From: Rhodohalobacter sp. SW132
GTDB taxonomy: Bacteria; Bacteroidota; Rhodothermia; Balneolales; Balneolaceae
Reading direction: 5' to 3'
NCBI RefSeq assembly: GCF_003390325.1
Contig: NZ_QUOK01000011.1
Coordinates: forward strand, 118,399 to 182,398
Length of the DNA: 64,000 nucleotides
Part shown: piece by piece, positions 1 through 10,400 of the stretch
Position numbering within the stretch: position 1 is the stretch's first letter
Layout: every line of letters begins with the position of its first letter
The notes under the pieces: model-generated
The model's input: the letters and a program-made list of their open reading frames with translations, nothing else
Told to the model about the DNA's origin: nothing
Database searches by the model: none
Program-made: the position numbers and the translations under genes

Positions 1-3000
1 GCTTCACGGGGAAGGGGATAAGCCTCAAAATGATCGCCCCTGTTAATAAATACCATATGTTCCAGGGTATTCACTTCTTTATAGGGAGTATGTTCATATC
101 TATCCCCGAGGATTTCCCTCAGAGTTGCGCCGGCAAACTCTTTATGGCTGCTCATGCGGTTTAATCCAACCTGTTGTTCCTGGAATTTATATAACCGAGT
201 CCGGGGCAGATACTCCCCATTTTCATTTGCATAAGCTTCAATAATATCCGTACTGCCAAAACCAGGATTGTAATAATACATTCTCAATGGCTGGTTATGT
301 TTCATTTGGTAGGGGGAATTCAAGCCGATGTTGGCTGCCACAATATCCGGGAGCCCGTTGTTCGTAAAATCTCCTGTTGCAACTCCTTTCCACATTCCAG
401 ACCACTTATCCAGGCCAACCTGTTCTGTCACTTCTTCAAATACTCCATTCAGATTTTTAAAGAGTCTCAGAGTTCCCCATTCAGTACTGACCAACAGATC
501 CTGGCTGCCACTCCTGTCATAATCCGTGAAAACGGCTCCGGTTACGAGACCCAATTCTGCAAACATTTGGGAATTAACCTGATCAAATCTGAATATTCCT
601 TCCTCATTTCTGACAAACCGTGAATCGGCATCTGCAGGATATTGTCCAGGTTTAAAACCGGCTCCGAGAAAAAAGTCCAGGAAACCGTTTCCAGTTACAT
701 CTGCTGCTGCAAGAGGACCGGTAGTCGATAAAACTCCCGGTATGGAATCTTTTTCAGCAGTTCCATCTCTGTATATGCGATAGTGAAACAATGAAGGAGC
801 TCTTGAGGTGCCCTGTTCGTAGTTTGAACTTCCAATTAATACCCGGGTATAATCATTTTCACTCCAGCCAATAATCGCGGTTTGATCGCCAGGTGCTTCC
901 TCCTTCAGAAACTCCAAGTCCATAGAGCTGAAAGTACCGGACTCCCCATGTTCCAGTATGGACAAACTTCCGCCTCGTCCGGAACCCATCAACAGTTCAT
1001 CTTTCCCATTATGGTTTAAATCAATCCAGGCTACCCCTGGTCCTTGCTGGCTCAGTTTAAAAGGAAGGAGTGCATTAAAGTCGAAATCGTTGAAGGGTTC
1101 TTCATAATGTTCGGCATTCATTCTGTCTGAAACATTTTCAAACAGAGGAGCCGGCTCTGTCGGATTTGGCTCTGTGACCATAGAATCATTCATCATACTG
1201 ACACTATCCTGATAAATCTCATACATCCTGTTTGGATGAACGGCTTCTATGATACTGTGTTTGCCATCAGGCCATCGAATTCTGATTTCGTGTTGAGTAT
1301 TATCTGCATCTGCAGCAAACATCACCTGGGTGTCTGACCCGGATGCATAATCACCTCCCGCAGCAATCTCTTTCTGTTGATGAACAGATCCCCCTCTCAA
1401 TTCTATCTTCGCACCGATTGCCTGCGTATTAGGAGATTTCCCCTTTAACCGGACTGCAATACGGGGTGCATTCGTTCTGTTTTCAAGAATTGTTGCCTCC
1501 CGGTTCATCCGGTTTAGAATAACATCCAGCACACCATTATTATTCAAATCTGCAAATGCCATTCCATGGGAAACATCTTTCTCTCCAAATCCCCAGTCTA
1601 CACTCTTGTCTGAAAATGTATGGTCTCCGTTATTCCTCAATATTCTGTTTGTCAGATCAAGGGGCTCAACAAGGTCTGTAAATTCCAGGAAATGCTCGTC
1701 CATGTTTCGGCGATTCTGCATCATTGTATACTGGGCATCAATATCCAGAATATCGTATAAATACCCGGTAGAGACGATAAGGTCTTCATAACCGTCCAGG
1801 TCAACATCCATGAACCGTGTTGCCCAGGACCAGCCTGTTGCCTCTGCTCCGCTCATCCATGATGTTTCGGCCCAGGTCGTATCTTCCCTCTGAATAAACA
1901 GGGAATTCCGGTTATACATGGGTCTCGATTCAATATCCCCGATTTTGACCGGGATATGTCCTTCCGAAGGAGCCTGACGCATTCGGCGTTCGTGATCAGG
2001 ATCGAGCATTTCCGTCGTAAATATGTCGATTTTCCCATTTCGGTTTATATCTGAAAAATCAACACCCATACAGGAATAGCTCAGATTTCGAATAGCCTGC
2101 CATCCCGCGGCTCTGAAAGTACCATTTCCCTGGTTCAGCCAAATCCGGTCAGGAGTATGAAAATCATTACAAACATAGAGATCAGTCAGGCCATTGCCGG
2201 TTATATCCTGGAATTTAGCTGTTAGTCCCCAATCGGGTTGAAGTCCGAAAGGTTCTCCATATTCATCCAGAAAGATCTCTTCGGAATTTGTCATTTTCTC
2301 AAACATTCCTCCCTGGTTCAGATAAAGCTCATCCGTCCTGCCAAGTTCTGAAATCCCGGTTAATGCCCCATCATCACGAACAAGTTCATAATGTTCATCA
2401 AATGGAGGAATTAGCGTATAGTGATCCTCCGGATTTATAAGAGGTTCATTTAAAATATTCTGCCAGTCAAGCTCCCGTGTGGTATAAATATCCTTTACCG
2501 ATCTCTCTTTATAATTGGTAATGTAGAGATCCGGATATCCATTCCCTGTAAAATCAGCAAGTGCCATCGTATTACTTCCCAGTGAAGGACCGAGGCCGCT
2601 GTTTTCATCTTTTGTGAAATTTCCTTCCCCATCATTTATATACAGAACATTTTCTCCCTGAAGGGCAGTTACCAGCAGATCCAGGTATCCGTTTCCATTC
2701 ACATCTGCAAACACTGCTCCAGTTGAGTAGTACTCTGCATGTGCAACCCCTGCCTGGTCGGTTATATCTTCAAATTTCATTCCGCCGAGATTTTTATAGA
2801 GCCGGTTAGGTTCACTCAGCCCTGCAAAATAAAGATCCACCAGACCGTTGCCATTAATATCCCCTGCAGCCACACCGGAACCATTCAGATAATGACGATT
2901 TTCATCGATCTCTTCTCTGCTTATTCGATTATTAAACTGTATTCCTGTTTGAGAAGCGGAGAGTGTCTGGAACCCGGTACTGCCAAAGTATCCTGGTGAG

Positions 3001-3137
3001 ATATCAGCCCAGCGATACCCATCTTCATCATTCCACTCAAGATCTGACGATCGGGAACAACCAAACATGACACCACAAAAAAGAATAGGCACAAATAAAA
3101 GGATAACCAGACGGCTGACGGAATCTGAAACATTCAA
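1..3137 (-). CDS. FG-GAP/VCBS-repeat protein with ASPIC/UnbV domain (CRTAC1-like), partial at 3' end
   Basis: I translated this reading frame by hand; it stays open for about 1045 codons and runs off the left edge without a stop. Near the start is a hydrophobic stretch ending in MFGC, a likely lipobox, so the protein is probably an exported lipoprotein. Many repeats of the type ADFTGNGYPDLYITN and FADLNNNGVLDV follow, the calcium-binding beta-propeller blades of FG-GAP/VCBS proteins. Around positions 1480-1230 lies an ASPIC/UnbV-type segment (IGAKIELRGG, then IRIRWPDG), followed by more FG-GAP blades. Proteins of this kind often accompany SusC/SusD systems in Bacteroidota and are thought to act at the cell surface; the ligand is unknown. 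The start is uncertain: TTG at 3137 gives a sensible signal peptide, the next in-frame ATG is too close to the Cys, and an upstream TTG also exists. It is the last gene of a five-gene same-strand series. Confidence 0.82.
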   Translation of the reverse strand, partial: MNVSDSVSRLVILLFVPILFCGVMFGCSRSSDLEWNDEDGYRWADISPGYFGSTGFQTLSASQTGIQFNNRISREEIDENRHYLNGSGVAAGDINGNGLVDLYFAGLSEPNRLYKNLGGMKFEDITDQAGVAHAEYYSTGAVFADVNGNGYLDLLVTALQGENVLYINDGEGNFTKDENSGLGPSLGSNTMALADFTGNGYPDLYITNYKERSVKDIYTTRELDWQNILNEPLINPEDHYTLIPPFDEHYELVRDDGALTGISELGRTDELYLNQGGMFEKMTNSEEIFLDEYGEPFGLQPDWGLTAKFQDITGNGLTDLYVCNDFHTPDRIWLNQGNGTFRAAGWQAIRNLSYSCMGVDFSDINRNGKIDIFTTEMLDPDHERRMRQAPSEGHIPVKIGDIESRPMYNRNSLFIQREDTTWAETSWMSGAEATGWSWATRFMDVDLDGYEDLIVSTGYLYDILDIDAQYTMMQNRRNMDEHFLEFTDLVEPLDLTNRILRNNGDHTFSDKSVDWGFGEKDVSHGMAFADLNNNGVLDVILNRMNREATILENRTNAPRIAVRLKGKSPNTQAIGAKIELRGGSVHQQKEIAAGGDYASGSDTQVMFAADADNTQHEIRIRWPDGKHSIIEAVHPNRMYEIYQDSVSMMNDSMVTEPNPTEPAPLFENVSDRMNAEHYEEPFNDFDFNALLPFKLSQQGPGVAWIDLNHNGKDELLMGSGRGGSLSILEHGESGTFSSMDLEFLKEEAPGDQTAIIGWSENDYTRVLIGSSNYEQGTSRAPSLFHYRIYRDGTAEKDSIPGVLSTTGPLAAADVTGNGFLDFFLGAGFKPGQYPADADSRFVRNEEGIFRFDQVNSQMFAELGLVTGAVFTDYDRSGSQDLLVSTEWGTLRLFKNLNGVFEEVTEQVGLDKWSGMWKGVATGDFTNNGLPDIVAANIGLNSPYQMKHNQPLRMYYYNPGFGSTDIIEAYANENGEYLPRTRLYKFQEQQVGLNRMSSHKEFAGATLREILGDRYEHTPYKEVNTLEHMVFINRGDHFEAYPLPRE

Positions 3138-3247
3138 CGAAGAACGGGCAGAGTTTAGACAAAACGTATACCGAACAAATTCACTCTTAAAAATCTTCAG
3201 AGTATTCAATATGGGATTTATGATTTCTTATAGACCTATAGTATACA

Positions 3248-4114
3248 TCAGGGTGATAATTCGCGAATTTTTATATCCCTGTACCAAACATCATCCCCGT
3301 GATCCTGCAGGACGATATACCCCGAGCTTCTGCGGGTACCAAAGTCAGGAATATGAGTATCATCTCCCAATTCACCCCATTTACTGGTTGCTAACAGTCG
3401 ATTCATCATATGAGTACCCAGTTCATATTCTAACACTTTTTCACCGTTCAACCAATGTTCGCCGCGATTGCCATTAAAGATAATCCGCCCGGTATTCCAT
3501 GATCCGACCGGCTCGAGCTCAGCATTACTTCCCGGCGGGATCAGATCATACAGACCGGCAGCCCAGCGATTCGGATCGTTTTGAGCATCGGGGTGTTCAT
3601 CATCGTCGAGCACCTGGTATTCAAACCCAAGAGCGCCATATTCGGGTGAATGAGATGTTGACATCTCCTCCGATACATTATATTTAATACCGCTGTTTGC
3701 CCCGGGGCTTACTTTCCATTCAAAACGCAGCTCAAAATTTTCAAACTGCTGGTCATACAGAAGATCACCACCCGCAACCGGCTGTCCGTCATCTGCACGG
3801 GCTACATCATCTGTTGCTACTTTTCTGATTGTACCCTCTTCAACGATCCAGTGGTCTTCCGGTATTCCGTCTCGCCCAAGACCGCGCCATCCGTTTAGTG
3901 ACTCACCGTCAAACAGCGTCTGCCACTCATCCTCTGATACCTGATCTGAAGATGCATCCGCTGAAGTTTGCTGAGAGTCCACATTCTGTTCACTACTCAT
4001 GTTGGATTGGTTATCACTGCAGTTTAAAACAAAAAGCGGCATACAAATGAATACCAGTGTATACCATATTTTCCGGGAAATGTATTTATCACGTTTGGAT
4101 TGATTTGTAATCAT
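3248..4114 (-). CDS. DUF1080 (3-keto-disaccharide hydrolase family) lipoprotein
   Basis: 288 residues. The N-terminus is a lipoprotein signal: positive residues, a hydrophobic run, then VLNC with the lipidated Cys at residue 32, followed by a Ser/Gln/Asp-rich linker to about residue 62. From WQTLFDGESLNGWRG (about 65) to the end is a DUF1080 jelly-roll fold, with typical SGIKYNV, LGFEYQVLDD and GYIVLQDHG stretches. Characterised members cleave glycosidic bonds of 3-keto-glycosides by an elimination mechanism, after an oxidoreductase has made the 3-keto group. Here the gene lies directly downstream of an exported Gfo/Idh/MocA oxidoreductase (130-bp gap), which is the expected partner. Substrate and activity are inferred from family and context only. 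It probably acts in the periplasm or on the outer membrane. Confidence 0.9.
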   Translation of the reverse strand: MITNQSKRDKYISRKIWYTLVFICMPLFVLNCSDNQSNMSSEQNVDSQQTSADASSDQVSEDEWQTLFDGESLNGWRGLGRDGIPEDHWIVEEGTIRKVATDDVARADDGQPVAGGDLLYDQQFENFELRFEWKVSPGANSGIKYNVSEEMSTSHSPEYGALGFEYQVLDDDEHPDAQNDPNRWAAGLYDLIPPGSNAELEPVGSWNTGRIIFNGNRGEHWLNGEKVLEYELGTHMMNRLLATSKWGELGDDTHIPDFGTRRSSGYIVLQDHGDDVWYRDIKIRELSP

Positions 4115-4244
4115 TCTTTAAAAAATTAAGACTTTTAAAATTTCAAGTACTTTCTGCAATACCGGTTACATCAGGCCGTGCAACTCTAACTGCAATAATT
4201 GCATTTCAAGTTATCGAAGTAATAAACTCATGTTACGCTTCTCA

Positions 4245-5594
4245 TCAATACTTAAATACTTCGCCACCAGCTAATACTTCCTGGTTTTCTGTATCAAAGG
4301 TGACAAATTCTCCGGTTCGAAGGGCTGCGGTTGTCATGATGTTGGCTATGGAGTGATTATATCCCGCCATTACATCTGCATTTGCAGTTTCACGGCTTCG
4401 AATACATTCCATCCAGTTTTTCATATGATTGGAAGTCATAGGATCTGATCCCGTATCCGCGCCTGTTTCGGCTGCAACCGCATCGGAGAGCGAAAACTCG
4501 TCCAAAAGATTAGGCTCCATATCCATCGCAGAGGCATGCCGCTCGGTCAATCCGCCATTTGGAGAAACCATATTCGTATCGAGGTTAAGCTCGCCGGCAT
4601 TGGAATAGTAAATCTCTTTTGTACCACCTGCAGAATTCGTAAATCGTGAGGAATAGACGACCTGGAAGCCCGTATCAGGATCATCCAACGGGCCATAATC
4701 AAACACAGCTGTCATCGTGTCAAAATTTTCACGGCCATCTTTCCATAGATAGATCCCGCCGTTTGCTGCAACACTTCTTGGGTGTGGCAGTCCGGTGAAC
4801 CAGTGTACAGTATCGATCTGATGAGCCATCCATTGCCCGGGTATCCCTGATGAATAGGGCCAGAAAAGCCTGTATTCCAGGTACTTTCGCGGATCCCACT
4901 CTTCGTAAGGCCTGTTCATCAGATAACGGTCCCAATCTGTATCCTCTTTACGAATCTCCCGCGCAAGCTGAGGCTGCCGCCAGCGTCCCGGCTGATTCAC
5001 GTTCCAGGTCATCTCTACACTCATGATGTCACCAAACTTTCCGGACTTAATGAAATCATTCGCAGCATGGTAATTTACACCACTTCTTCTCTGAGAACCC
5101 ACCTGAACGATTTTGCCCGTTCGCTCCACAGCTTCCCGTGCCACACGATTGTCTTCCATTGTTTCGGCAAATGGCTTCTCCACATACACATCGCAACCCG
5201 CATCTACAGCATCAACAGTGTGAAGTGCATGCTGAAAATCGGCTGTGCTGATGATTACAGCATCAATGTCACCACGATCGTATAACTCCTCGTTATTTCT
5301 TGCCGCTTCAATGGTCACATCATGTTCATCTTTAAGAAAAGAAACGGCCTCGTCACGACGACGGTTCCAGATATCTGAAACGGCCACAAACTCAAAATTG
5401 AGATCATCGGCGTGCTGCATAAATGAGGGGATAAGGGACTGTCTTGCACGGGCTGAAAACCCAACAATTCCCACACGTATTCTGTCGTTCGCTCCTTTTA
5501 TTCTGCTGTAACTCCTGGCAGATAATCCCACTGACATCCCTGCGGACATTACTGCTGATTTTTTCAAAAAGTCTTTTCTTGTTAAACCTTTCAT
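4245..5594 (-). CDS. Gfo/Idh/MocA family oxidoreductase with Tat-like signal
   Basis: 449 residues. An N-terminal LTRKDFLKKSA then a small-residue hydrophobic run looks like a Tat-type leader (RK instead of RR), so export with bound cofactor is likely. The nucleotide-binding Rossmann region begins at about 38 (RIRVGIVGFSARAR); its glycine pattern is less regular than the classic GxGxxG. The family EKP motif is at 139-141 with the catalytic Lys at 140. The C-terminal half (GIPGQWMAHQIDTVHWFTG) is the usual substrate domain, with His/Asp residues in the place of the family's catalytic HxxD. Members oxidise sugar hydroxyls with NAD(P) or a tightly bound cofactor. It sits between susD and the DUF1080 gene, which suggests it makes a keto-glycoside for that hydrolase. 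Substrate unknown. Confidence 0.9.
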   Translation of the reverse strand: MKGLTRKDFLKKSAVMSAGMSVGLSARSYSRIKGANDRIRVGIVGFSARARQSLIPSFMQHADDLNFEFVAVSDIWNRRRDEAVSFLKDEHDVTIEAARNNEELYDRGDIDAVIISTADFQHALHTVDAVDAGCDVYVEKPFAETMEDNRVAREAVERTGKIVQVGSQRRSGVNYHAANDFIKSGKFGDIMSVEMTWNVNQPGRWRQPQLAREIRKEDTDWDRYLMNRPYEEWDPRKYLEYRLFWPYSSGIPGQWMAHQIDTVHWFTGLPHPRSVAANGGIYLWKDGRENFDTMTAVFDYGPLDDPDTGFQVVYSSRFTNSAGGTKEIYYSNAGELNLDTNMVSPNGGLTERHASAMDMEPNLLDEFSLSDAVAAETGADTGSDPMTSNHMKNWMECIRSRETANADVMAGYNHSIANIMTTAALRTGEFVTFDTENQEVLAGGEVFKY

Positions 5595-5656
5595 ATAGTT
5601 ACTCTATTAAGTTCTTATTTGGGAATGGTATATCTGTTTTTTTTAATAAAATTTAA

Positions 5657-5693
5657 AAAGTCTGGCAAACCAAAATATGATCTGCCAGACTTA
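5657..5693 (-). terminator. Hairpin terminator after susD
   Basis: The arms AAGTCTGGCA (5658-5667) and TGCCAGACTT (5683-5692) are perfectly complementary around a 15-nt loop. Read on the minus strand, the second arm is followed by a T-rich tract. It lies 28 nt after the susD stop, so part of the susC-susD transcript should end here, giving less expression of the downstream oxidoreductase, DUF1080 and FG-GAP genes or requiring a separate promoter for them. Confidence 0.75.
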
Positions 5694-5720
5694 AACAAGT
5701 GGTTTTAGAATTCTTACTTT

Positions 5721-7385
5721 TTAATACCCTGGATTTTGAGGAAAGGCACTTGCTCCTCCCTGCGTGCGGTCAATCTGGGTTTGAGGAATCGGGCGTAACA
5801 GGTGCTTTTCTTCCATTAAACCTACACTTTGCACCTCCGGATTATATTGATACGCCCGGTCTAACAGCATACCCGTACGTTTCAAATCATACCACCGGAA
5901 CTGTTCCCCCAACAATTCCCTTCCTCTTTCGTCAATAATTGCCTCCAGATCAACTTCCGAGGGGTCCAGCTCCATAGCAGCTTCCTGTCCGGGCCAGGCT
6001 GCTCTTCGACGAACCATATTGATGTGTTCCGTTGCATCAGCAACACTCCCATTCCCCATAAGGAGTGCTTCCGCAGCAATCAGATGTGTTTCTGCCAGCC
6101 GGAATGCCAGAAAATCACGCGAACCTGCCGTAGTATTCATTTCAGGACGGGTGGGATCTTCGTGTTTTCTCATAGTGGGGAAATCATTTGGATTGTAATC
6201 AGATGGTGATACAACCGTGTAGGGTTTAGCCTGCTTTTCTGCTTCCGTCCATTCAACACCTGGAAAGTAAATCGCCGTATCCCCCTCAGCGATTTCAACT
6301 CCATCCACACCATTCACAGTAAATGTTCCGGTAACCGTTGCATAAAACACATCTCGGAAAAACGCTTTATACCTGGAATCTGATTCTCTTGTATCCGGGC
6401 CTAAAAGATCATCATATAAAAATTCTGTTGGCCGGTATCGTCTCCACGGTCTTCCGTATTCGATAGTCCGATTCATGCCCGGCATTACATCATAAACCGT
6501 CAGATAATACATGTGAGAGGTATTTCCACCTGCATTTAGAAGAGGATCGTCAGAAAACTGCATAGACCATACAACTTCGGAATTCACCTCATTCCCGACG
6601 GCCCAGACATCAGCCACATCATCAAGAAGTGAAAAATTGTAATCATTGATGACAGTCTCAGCAAGTGCAGCAGCACGGTCATAATCTGCTGCTCCTCCCA
6701 CATCGTCTCTATAAAACTCAGATGCACCGGTCAGTAAAACACGTGCCAGCAGATGTTCTGCTGCGGGTTTTGTAGCGCGTCCATAGTCGCTGGCTTCGAT
6801 TGGTAGATTATCAATTGCATGTTCAAGATCGTCAATGATCAGATCAAAGACTGCCGCAACAGGAGCTCTGGAAGCTTCGATTTCAACCCCCTGTGTTTCT
6901 TCTGTTGTGATATGTACGGCACCATACTGCTGAACAAGGACAAAATAGTAGTGAGCTCTTAGAAAACGGGCTTCTGCAGACCGAACCCGGACTAAATCAG
7001 GATCCAGTCCTTCTATCTGTTCACCCCTATTGATCACCGTATTTGTCATATTTATCCCTTCGTACATGAAATCCCACAACTCTCTTGCCCATGCAGTGGA
7101 TGGATTTAATTGTACACCATAAAAGTTCCACTGTTTATGGCTGCCATCTGCACCTTCATGAAAGATGTCTACACCATATGCTTCTGACATACCATGGCCT
7201 CTTTCGGTACCATAGTATTCTCTTAAATTAGTGTACGAAGCATTTACTATTTCTTCGAACCCGCTTGGTGTATTAAATCTGGCATCCCCTACCTGCGATC
7301 GGACATCTTCATTCAACAGATCTGAGCAAGAAAATGCCACAACTGCGATAATGATTACAAAAAATAACCCTTTTAACTTTAACAT
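5721..7385 (-). CDS. susD: RagB/SusD family nutrient-uptake outer-membrane lipoprotein
   Basis: 554 residues. Lipoprotein signal with lipidated Cys at residue 20 (VVAFSC). SusD-like features follow: an N-terminal helical part with the SGFEEIVNASYTNLREYYG motif, the TPR-like EARFLRAHYYFVLVQQYG stretch, a central loop-rich ligand domain, and the typical C-terminal LAETHLIAAEALL, ERGRELLGEQFRWYDLKRTG and ending LLRPIPQTQID. SusD proteins cap the SusC barrel and bind the glycan or other ligand before transport. The gene starts 21 nt after the susC stop, so the two are co-transcribed and should form one complex on the outer membrane. The ligand cannot be told from sequence. Confidence 0.96.
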   Translation of the reverse strand: MLKLKGLFFVIIIAVVAFSCSDLLNEDVRSQVGDARFNTPSGFEEIVNASYTNLREYYGTERGHGMSEAYGVDIFHEGADGSHKQWNFYGVQLNPSTAWARELWDFMYEGINMTNTVINRGEQIEGLDPDLVRVRSAEARFLRAHYYFVLVQQYGAVHITTEETQGVEIEASRAPVAAVFDLIIDDLEHAIDNLPIEASDYGRATKPAAEHLLARVLLTGASEFYRDDVGGAADYDRAAALAETVINDYNFSLLDDVADVWAVGNEVNSEVVWSMQFSDDPLLNAGGNTSHMYYLTVYDVMPGMNRTIEYGRPWRRYRPTEFLYDDLLGPDTRESDSRYKAFFRDVFYATVTGTFTVNGVDGVEIAEGDTAIYFPGVEWTEAEKQAKPYTVVSPSDYNPNDFPTMRKHEDPTRPEMNTTAGSRDFLAFRLAETHLIAAEALLMGNGSVADATEHINMVRRRAAWPGQEAAMELDPSEVDLEAIIDERGRELLGEQFRWYDLKRTGMLLDRAYQYNPEVQSVGLMEEKHLLRPIPQTQIDRTQGGASAFPQNPGY

Positions 7386-7406
7386 AATTAGTTCCTTTCT
7401 ATTGAT

Positions 7407-10400
7407 TTAGAGTGTCAAATTGATACCAAACTGGAGGGTCCACTGTGAGGGTGTATTCGATCCTGTGCTGGTTTCCGGATCCACTCCTCCATGGTTCCTT
7501 ACGTATGGGGCAAAGATGTAAGGATTTTCGGCATTCACTGTAAATCTGAGTGACTGTAAACCGAGAACACTTTGTGCAATATTTGCAGGAAGGTTGTAGG
7601 CAAGTCCGATATTTCTAACCCTGACAAAATCACCACTGAAATATGCCCGTGTAGTTTCCCAAATCGGCGTTTCAAGGTCAGCACGAGGTTGTGGAGCCTC
7701 GTTTGTCGGATTATCCGGAGTCCAGTAATCCACTCTGAGATTGTTATATCGGCCTGTCATCGGGCTGGAACCACCTGTATGAATGCCACTGTTAATCATG
7801 TTGCCAAAACGGCCGACAAGAAATACCGACAGGTCAAAATTTCTGTAACTGAACTGGTTGCCCAATCCGCCCTGCCACTTGGGTTGTTCCTGACCAAGAA
7901 TAACTCTGTCATCACCTGTAATGCTGCCGCTTCCGGTCACGTCTCGAACCTTGATTTCTCCGGGGCGCTGACCATATCCTGCGGCTTCAGAAGCCTCATT
8001 CTGTTGCCAGATACCGATTTTTTCATAGTTATAATAAACATTTATCGGATGACCAATGAACCATTGGTTACCAACATCATCTTCTGCACCGCCAAATAGT
8101 TCAACAATTTCTTCTTTGTTGTATGCAAAATTGAAATTTGTTGTCCATTGGAAACCACCAAAATCACCAGAAGCCACGTTTATAGTGGTGAGGGAAGCTT
8201 CAAAACCGGTATTTTGAGTTGCGCCAACATTTTCGAGTACACTGTTAAAACCACTGGTTGTGGGGATGGCTCTTTCCAGCAAAAGATCTTCCGTATTTTG
8301 CCTGTATGCATCCACTTCCGCCACAACTCTTGAATCAAACATTTCCCATTGAACACCCAAATTGAGGGATGTTGTCGTTTCCCATTTCAGCTCGTCGTTC
8401 CGGATTTGATTCGGTTTGAATCCAAATGCAGGTGTACCGCCGAAATTAAATGCTGTGCGACTGGCCAACCCCTGCGTCCGGTAAGGATTAATTCCTGTTT
8501 GTCCGGCCTTACCCCAACTAAGTCTTACTCTCAGGTCATTCAACAAAGTTGTGGGACTAAAAAAGGATTCGTTTGAAACATTCCAGGCAAGAGCTACAGA
8601 AGGGAAGAAACCATATTGATTTTCGACTCCAAAACGGGATGATCCGTCAATCCGGCCTGTCAATGTAAGCAGGTATCTGCTGTCATAATTATAATTGGCA
8701 CGTGCCATATAAGAAATTAATGACCACTTTTGAAAATCAGAACTGGCTCCCAGAATTTCTTCTGAGGCACCCAAATTATGATAGCGCATATCGGTAAGAG
8801 GAACTCCCCTAACTTGAACACCTGAATCCTCCCTTTGAAATTCCTGTAAACTGAATAGTCCCGTCAAGCCTATCGAATGACTTTGGCCAAGGGTTTGCTG
8901 GTAGTTTACAATATTTTCCCAGGTATACTCAAATGTATCAAATGAACTAACCTGAGCTGCCGCTGGTCCCCCCTGCCGTGCACGAGATCTCACAGCCTGG
9001 AACTGATCATTTTTCACAGTCCTCAGATCAGGAGAAAAATTCACCCTGAAATTCAAGTTTTCGGTAGGCAAGTATTCAAGATAAATATTACTCAGAATTC
9101 GCTGTGTAGTAATCTCGTCATCGTACGTTTCAGGAAGCGTTTCAAGCAATGGGTTGGTACGCTGAGCATCTGGCTTTGGCTCCAGTCGAAGCTCGCCATT
9201 TTCATCATAGGGCTGTGTAAGGGGAGTATTTTGAATGGCTTCATTATAAAAGTTTCGGGTTCCACCTTCCTGAATACTGTACACTCCCAGGGTTGATGTA
9301 CCGATTCGTATCCTGTCGGTAATATCCAGGTCAATATTCAGCCGGGTGTTATATCTCTGAAAATGTTCCGGTTCAAGAATTCCACTGTGGTCCAGTCCCC
9401 CAAAAGAAACATAATAACGGGCATTTTCACTACCCCCTGCAATTCCAAGCTGGTGTTGTTGCCTCACCCCTCGCCGGGTAATCATATCCTGGTAATCGGT
9501 CCAGGTACCGTTCTGAAGCTGCTCGAGTTCAGTAGAATGAAAAAGTTCGTTATCCGGTGTGGGATTGCCAGCAGCACGGAACGCTTCGCGACGCAATTCT
9601 GCCCATTCCTCACCATTCATCATATTAACTCTTCTTGTTTTCTCAGAAAAACCAACCGATCCATCATATGTTACAGAGATATCCCCATCGTATCCGCGTT
9701 GCGTTGTAACGATGATTACACCATTTGATCCACGTGCACCATAGATGGCTGTTGCGGAAGCATCTTTCAGAACTTCTATGGACTCTATATCTCTTGGGTT
9801 GATATCTGCTATACCTCCTGAAATCGGTACTCCGTCAACTACAAATAATGGATCATTACCAGCGGTAATGGATCGGTTACCACGGATTCGAATTGAAGCT
9901 CCTGAATTAGGTTTGTTACCCCCTTGTGTTACATAAACTCCGGCTGACCGACCCTGCATGCCTGATTCTAATGAAGTTATGGAAGTTTCATTAATTCGAG
10001 AAGCTGAGATTGAAGATACAGAACCAGTCATATCACTCCTTCTCTGAACTCCGTAACCCACAACAACCAGATCATCACCTAAAACTCCTACCTGGGAAAG
10101 CTCAATATCCAGGGTTAAAGTTTCGTCGCCGGATATACTAAAAACTGTTTCATACCGCTCATATCCCACATATGTAGCTATTAATGTATAATCTCCAGGT
10201 TCATTGATTTGTATTTCAAAGTTTCCATCCAAATTTGTGGCTGAACCCGTTTGAAGCTGCTGGATATAAATATTTGCTCCTGGTATGGGTTCGCCTGTAC
10301 GGGCATCGGTAACAGTGCCGGTTATGGTTTGATTAACCTCATACGGGCTGCTGAGAGCGCTTCCATAAAGTTCAGAAATTTTTACCTCGCCCTCATCTAT

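Noticed and set aside
3067..3477. Plus-strand frame of 136 codons
   Set aside because: It overlaps the start of the FG-GAP gene and the end of the DUF1080 gene on the other strand and has no recognisable features.
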